A stretch of DNA of 64,000 nucleotides from JAGPCK01 sp041675505. Its GTDB lineage: Bacteria; Bacteroidota; Bacteroidia; UKL13-3. The DNA is taken from contig JBAYTR010000010.1 of NCBI GenBank assembly GCA_041675505.1, forward strand, positions 62,001 to 126,000, in the 5' to 3' direction. Each line of letters starts with the position of its first letter. The first letter of the stretch is position 1. The notes under the pieces were generated by a model. The model worked only from the letters and a program-made list of their open reading frames with translations, was not told the DNA's origin and did not search any database. Positions 60,652 through 64,000 of the stretch are shown in pieces. The translations under genes and the position numbers were made by a program.

Positions 60652-60659
60652 TATTTTTG
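60652..60659 (+). promoter_or_regulatory. Putative metK promoter (TTG, 18 bases, TATTTTTG)
   Basis: TATTTTTG matches TAnnTTTG, and a TTG at 60631-60633 is 18 bases upstream, inside the reported 17-23 base spacing. The ATG of metK is 46 bases further on, allowing a normal leader. Confidence 0.6.
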
Positions 60660-60705
60660 CTGCGCTTTAAAAAATGATTAACAATTAAATAGTTTTTACT
60701 ACCAT

Positions 60706-61962
60706 ATGCCGTATTTATTTACATCCGAGTCCGTAAGTGAAGGACACCCAGACAAAGTAGCCGATCAGATATCGGATGCACTTATTGACCATTTTTTGGC
60801 TTTTGACCCAGATTCGAAAGTTGCCTGTGAAACACTGGTAACTACAGGACAGGTGGTTTTGGCCGGTGAAGTGAAATCAAAAGCTTACTTAGACGTTCAA
60901 ACCATTGCACGTGATGTAATCAAGAAAATTGGTTACACCAAAAGTGAATACATGTTTGAAGCCAATTCTTGCGGTGTGCTTTCAGCCATCCACGAACAAA
61001 GCGCTGATATCAACCAAGGTGTTGACCGTAAAAAGAAACAAGACCAAGGTGCAGGCGACCAGGGAATGATGTTTGGTTATGCTACCGCTGAAACCGAAGA
61101 CTATATGCCATTGGCACTTGACTTAGCGCACAAGGTATTGATTGAACTGGCTGCATTGCGCAGAGAGAACAAAGCCATCAAGTACCTTCGCCCCGATGCT
61201 AAATCACAGGTAACACTGGAATACAATGATAAGAATGAGCCGGTGCGCATTGACTCTATCGTGGTATCAACCCAACACGATGATTTTGACAGCGAAGCTA
61301 AAATGCTGGCTAAAATCAAAGAAGACATTGTAAAAATTCTTATCCCCCGCGTTAAAGCGAAATATAAGAAGTACGCCAAGTTGTTTAACAACGATATCAA
61401 GTACCACATTAACCCAACCGGTAAATTCGTAATCGGTGGTCCGCATGGTGATACCGGCTTAACCGGCCGTAAGATTATTGTAGATACGTATGGTGGTAAA
61501 GGTGCACACGGTGGTGGTGCCTTCTCCGGAAAAGATCCTTCCAAAGTTGACCGTTCAGCAGCATATGCTACCCGTCACATTGCCAAAAATCTGGTAGCTG
61601 CCGGTGTGTGTACTGAAGTATTGGTTCAAGTTTCTTACGCCATTGGTGTAAAAGACCCTATGGGCATTTACGTGAATACCTACGGCACAGCAAAAGTTAA
61701 AATGACCGATGGTCAGATTGCCAAAGCAGTGGAGAAGGTATTTGACATGACCCCTTACGGTATTGAAAGCCGCCTTAAACTGCGTAACCCTATTTACAGC
61801 GAAACTGCTGCATACGGACACATGGGTCGCAAAAATGAGGTAGTAACCAAAACCTTTACCGGACCTGATGGTAAGAAGTTCACCAAAAAAGTGGAACTCT
61901 TTACCTGGGAGAAATTAGATTATGTAGAGAAGGTGAAAAAAGCCTTCGGAATCAAAAAATAA
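60706..61962 (+). CDS. metK: S-adenosylmethionine synthetase
   Basis: MetK makes S-adenosylmethionine from methionine and ATP. The 418-residue protein has the signatures SEGHPDKVADQISDALIDH near the start, GAGDQGMMFGYA (about 116), GGPHGDTGLTGRK (about 244), DTYGG and GGGAFSGKDPSKVDRSAAY. It is longer than the 384-residue E. coli enzyme, as is usual for Bacteroidota. A terminator closes the gene at 61973-62004, so it is likely a single-gene unit. Confidence 0.97.
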   Translation: MPYLFTSESVSEGHPDKVADQISDALIDHFLAFDPDSKVACETLVTTGQVVLAGEVKSKAYLDVQTIARDVIKKIGYTKSEYMFEANSCGVLSAIHEQSADINQGVDRKKKQDQGAGDQGMMFGYATAETEDYMPLALDLAHKVLIELAALRRENKAIKYLRPDAKSQVTLEYNDKNEPVRIDSIVVSTQHDDFDSEAKMLAKIKEDIVKILIPRVKAKYKKYAKLFNNDIKYHINPTGKFVIGGPHGDTGLTGRKIIVDTYGGKGAHGGGAFSGKDPSKVDRSAAYATRHIAKNLVAAGVCTEVLVQVSYAIGVKDPMGIYVNTYGTAKVKMTDGQIAKAVEKVFDMTPYGIESRLKLRNPIYSETAAYGHMGRKNEVVTKTFTGPDGKKFTKKVELFTWEKLDYVEKVKKAFGIKK

Positions 61963-61972
61963 AAGTGACTTA

Positions 61973-62008
61973 AAATAACGCTCCGAATTTTCGGAGCGTT
62001 ATTTGTTT
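61973..62008 (+). terminator. Rho-independent terminator after metK
   Basis: A perfect 14-bp stem (61973-61986 with 61991-62004), a 4-base loop, then a T-rich tail (TTATTTGTTT). The A/T-rich base also allows use from the other strand. Confidence 0.85.
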
Positions 62009-62038
62009 AGTGACCATTTATAACATAATACATACCAC

Positions 62039-62416
62039 ATGAAAAAGTCTCTACTCCTAGTTTTGGCTCTTGCCTTGTTTTCTTTTTCTGCCTGCGATGA
62101 AGATGGTACAACCCCGGTAGACACCTCTGCTGAATATTTGGGAAAGCTGGAAGTAAAAGTTTTTGATAACAGCATTAACGTGGTAAGCAACACACCGGTT
62201 TACCTGTACCGCAACCTGGATGATTTATACAACAACTTTTATTTAGAGGTAGATTACACAGCAGGTTCAGGTATTGCTGAGTTTGGTGAAACCATTGAAG
62301 GGTTTTATTACCTGCGTACCGGCAGGTACATCTTTAACGAATGGTATGCTGATACCGGTGCCGTGCAAATTATTGGCGGGCAACTCACCAAGCGAGAAAT
62401 GTATTTGCATAAGTAA
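62039..62416 (+). CDS. Small lipoprotein of unknown function
   Basis: The 125-residue protein has a lipoprotein signal (MKKSLLLVLALALFSFSAC) and DEDGTTPVDTS after the cysteine. The mature part has a beta-sandwich look (LEVKVFDNSINVVSNTPVYL ... FYYLRTGRYIFNEWY), reminiscent of carboxypeptidase-regulatory-like Ig-type domains. No specific family is recognised. It starts after the metK terminator. Confidence 0.65.
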   Translation: MKKSLLLVLALALFSFSACDEDGTTPVDTSAEYLGKLEVKVFDNSINVVSNTPVYLYRNLDDLYNNFYLEVDYTAGSGIAEFGETIEGFYYLRTGRYIFNEWYADTGAVQIIGGQLTKREMYLHK

Positions 62417-62555
62417 GCGGGGGATTGTGCTACTAAGGTTTGGCTATAATCAAGTGGCTGCTTTTGAAAACGTCTCTGTCCACAATGACCAAACGTAATA
62501 GCATTATATTTACTCATCACCCGCCATTGGTTATAGCTTTTGTTCGCAGCGGGCT

Positions 62556-63017
62556 TTAGTCTGTAAAATGTCCATCATGTCCACTTGCTCTAACTAAAGT
62601 ATGTCCGTTTTTGAAAACGAGTTGGAGTCCGTGTTCTATCTCCCAGTCACACCCGCACGATACACATAAATAGAGGTCCCCATTTTCGTCCCATTGAATT
62701 ATTATCTCATTGGCGATAAGGTGGTTCCAAATCTCCGATGATGTCTTGATGTTTAGGGCTTTTGTGTAGCCAGACTTCAAAGTCTCGTTATAATATTTAT
62801 AAACCAGTCCTGAGTCATTTATTCTGTCCTTAGAGTTCAACTTTAGAAAATTTTCTAAAACTTTGTCAGCGGATTCTAAATACGTTTGATGCCTTGCCTC
62901 TACAAATCCAATCGCTAATTTTTTGTTGTCAAAGTATGGAATTTCAAATGGTTCGCTCTCAAAATACTCTCCGTCTATTTCGTTTGCTTTTAATTGTCCA
63001 ACGATTTTTGATTCCAT
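62556..63017 (-). CDS. Small protein resembling DUF6985
   Basis: The 153-residue cytoplasmic protein has a C-terminal motif of the DUF6985 type (DLYLCVSCGCDWEIEHG then LVRASGHDG) with three cysteines and several acidic residues. DUF6985 proteins are small and often occur as immunity-like or orphan genes. No partner toxin is beside it. It lies between a lipoprotein gene and tatC and reads alone. Confidence 0.55.
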   Translation of the reverse strand: MESKIVGQLKANEIDGEYFESEPFEIPYFDNKKLAIGFVEARHQTYLESADKVLENFLKLNSKDRINDSGLVYKYYNETLKSGYTKALNIKTSSEIWNHLIANEIIIQWDENGDLYLCVSCGCDWEIEHGLQLVFKNGHTLVRASGHDGHFTD

Positions 63018-63059
63018 AGTCGTCTCTGTTTTTTGAAAGCTTGCTAACTCTAAAACAAC

Positions 63060-63896
63060 CTAAACTGCTCTCTTGCTCTTTTCTACGCGGTTGGCAATAA
63101 CAATACTGAATTCATACAAACCATACAGCGGTATGGTCATCAAAATCTGACTGGTTACATCCGGTGGTGTAACAATAGCGGCTATTATTAATATGATGAG
63201 GAAAGCGTGCCTGCGGTATTTTTTCATAAAGGCAGCACTCATTACCCCCAGTTTAGCTAAAAAGAAAACCACTATGGGCAATTCGAAAACAATACCCGTT
63301 GCCAGTGTGAGGGTGGCCACAAAGTCAATGTACGACTCCAGGTTAATCTCGTTGATTACCTCTTCACTTACCCGGTAGCTACCCAAAAAACTTAATGATA
63401 CGGGAGTTAAGAAATAGTACCCGAATAAAATACCAATGAAGAAGAGGATGGAAGAATAAAAAACAATTCCCCTCACCTTGTTGCGCTCAGATTTTTTCAA
63501 AGCCGGGCGAATGAACTTCCACACCTCGAGCAGAATAAACGGAAAGGCTAAAATTACACCGGCTATAAACGCCACAAACATGTGCTGGGTAAATTGCCCC
63601 GACATGGTGATGTTGCTCACCACAAATCCGATATCCGACAGGCACATGGTGTCATCGTGGTAAATTTTGTGCGACAACTCACACAGCATGCGGTAGGTCC
63701 AGAAATCAGTACGTTTTGGGCCGAAGATGAGGGTATCAAAAATGAAACTCTTTTGAACAAATGCGGCAATGGTACCCACCAGAATAGCTACCACCGCCCG
63801 GAACAAGTGCTTGCGCAGGTCGTCCACATGGTCAAAGAAACTCATTTCTTTGGCATCCTGGTCGTGTAGTAGTTCGTCTTCCTGGTCGAGTGGCAT
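63060..63896 (-). CDS. tatC: Twin-arginine translocase subunit TatC
   Basis: TatC recognises the twin-arginine signal and builds the Tat complex that exports folded proteins. The 278-residue protein has six helices. It begins with the cytoplasmic MSFFDHVDDLRKHLFRA stretch, corresponding to the HLIELR of E. coli, and has FILLEVWKFIRPALKKSERN after the third segment. FELPIVVFFLAKLGV is in the later half. Its length is slightly above that of E. coli. A -7 box lies seven bases upstream of the ATG, just past the stop of an upstream gene. Confidence 0.95.
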   Translation of the reverse strand: MPLDQEDELLHDQDAKEMSFFDHVDDLRKHLFRAVVAILVGTIAAFVQKSFIFDTLIFGPKRTDFWTYRMLCELSHKIYHDDTMCLSDIGFVVSNITMSGQFTQHMFVAFIAGVILAFPFILLEVWKFIRPALKKSERNKVRGIVFYSSILFFIGILFGYYFLTPVSLSFLGSYRVSEEVINEINLESYIDFVATLTLATGIVFELPIVVFFLAKLGVMSAAFMKKYRRHAFLIILIIAAIVTPPDVTSQILMTIPLYGLYEFSIVIANRVEKSKRAV

Positions 63897-63903
63897 AAGG
63901 GCG

Positions 63904-63911
63904 CAAATATA
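63904..63911 (-). promoter_or_regulatory. Putative tatC -7 box (TATATTTG) seven bases before the start codon
   Basis: On the minus strand TATATTTG matches TAnnTTTG. The ATG of tatC follows after seven bases, and the upstream gene's stop codon lies two bases before it. Confidence 0.5.
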
Positions 63912-63912
63912 A

Positions 63913-64000
63913 TCAACTACCGTTTACTATTTGCTGTATCAACCCTTTCAAAAATGTTTCCGCTTTAATTACGTTTTTTATTCGCTCTGAAGTTGTAGTT
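63913..64000 (-). CDS. C-terminal end of an unidentified gene (cut by window edge)
   Basis: The last 28 codons of a minus-strand gene that enters from beyond the window: residues TTTSERIKNVI, then AETFLKGLIQQIVNGS and a stop at 63913-63915. They are too few to identify. The stop lies one base upstream of the tatC -7 box. Confidence 0.5.
   Translation of the reverse strand, partial: TTTSERIKNVIKAETFLKGLIQQIVNGS

Noticed and set aside
1..64000. CRISPR array, rRNA or tRNA genes
   Set aside because: No regularly spaced repeats, ribosomal sequence or cloverleaf-like gene was seen by eye.

Overview
The window is chromosomal DNA from a member of the phylum Bacteroidota. Evidence for this includes three proteins with type IX secretion (T9SS) C-terminal sorting domains, a TonB-dependent receptor with a carboxypeptidase-regulatory N-terminus, DUF4270 and DUF5686 proteins, an S46 dipeptidyl-peptidase, a truncated glycogen-synthase-like protein beside panC, and promoter -7 boxes of the Bacteroidota type (TAnnTTTG). 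Genus cannot be told. No rRNA, tRNA or CRISPR array was seen.

Layout. 1-1.1 kb: end of recR and a YebC regulator. 1.2-5.4 kb: dps, two convergent sodium:solute symporters and a YCII-like protein. 5.6-13.4 kb: a minus-strand run panC - lutB - double amidohydrolase - PIG-L deacetylase. 13.5-18.6 kb: plus-strand run with the glycogen-synthase-like protein, a DUF4270 lipoprotein, DAHP synthase and glmS. 18.6-20.1 kb: a decayed toxin-antitoxin module flanked by a 25-bp direct repeat, a MmcQ/YjbR-like gene and a lipoprotein. 20.35-29.7 kb: an AT-rich accessory island on the minus strand. 30.5-38.9 kb: methylmalonyl-CoA epimerase, an IscA-type protein, a TonB-dependent receptor and a 1453-residue T9SS Calx-beta protein. 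39-46.5 kb: GNAT, YdeI and DUF2071 genes, lipoprotein, S46 peptidase, a T9SS relic and a T9SS protein, and a PLP deaminase/desulfhydrase. 46.5-56.6 kb: a GT-C-like membrane protein, a DHFR-like protein, a secreted helical protein, menD, a T9SS propeller protein, and a DUF5686/cyclophilin operon. 56.6-64 kb: a DUF2892 protein with a tiny membrane ORF, a lipoprotein, M1 aminopeptidase, metK, a DUF6985-like gene and tatC.

The most unusual part is the 20.35-29.7 kb island. Six tightly packed genes encode a lipoprotein of the NMT1/THI5 substrate-binding type, a 624-residue relative of that same binding protein that has no signal peptide and instead carries C-terminal membrane helices, an unrecognised 267-residue protein (faintly like isonitrile synthases), an AsnB-type amidotransferase, and the ABC ATPase and permease. 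Immediately upstream, in the same direction, a two-gene unit encodes a protein resembling the 37-kDa nucleoid-associated family and a 508-residue protein with three C-terminal membrane helices. I infer a system that imports or scavenges a small molecule, possibly made or modified by the AsnB/267-residue pair and sensed inside the cell by the membrane-anchored binding-protein paralogue. The upstream pair may be a separate defence-like module. None of this is proven by sequence alone.

Housekeeping functions are spread through the rest: DNA repair (recR), iron storage (dps), pantothenate (panC), aromatic and amino-sugar synthesis (DAHP synthase, glmS), menaquinone (menD), SAM (metK), Tat export (tatC) and periplasmic or extracellular peptide breakdown (S46 and M1 peptidases).
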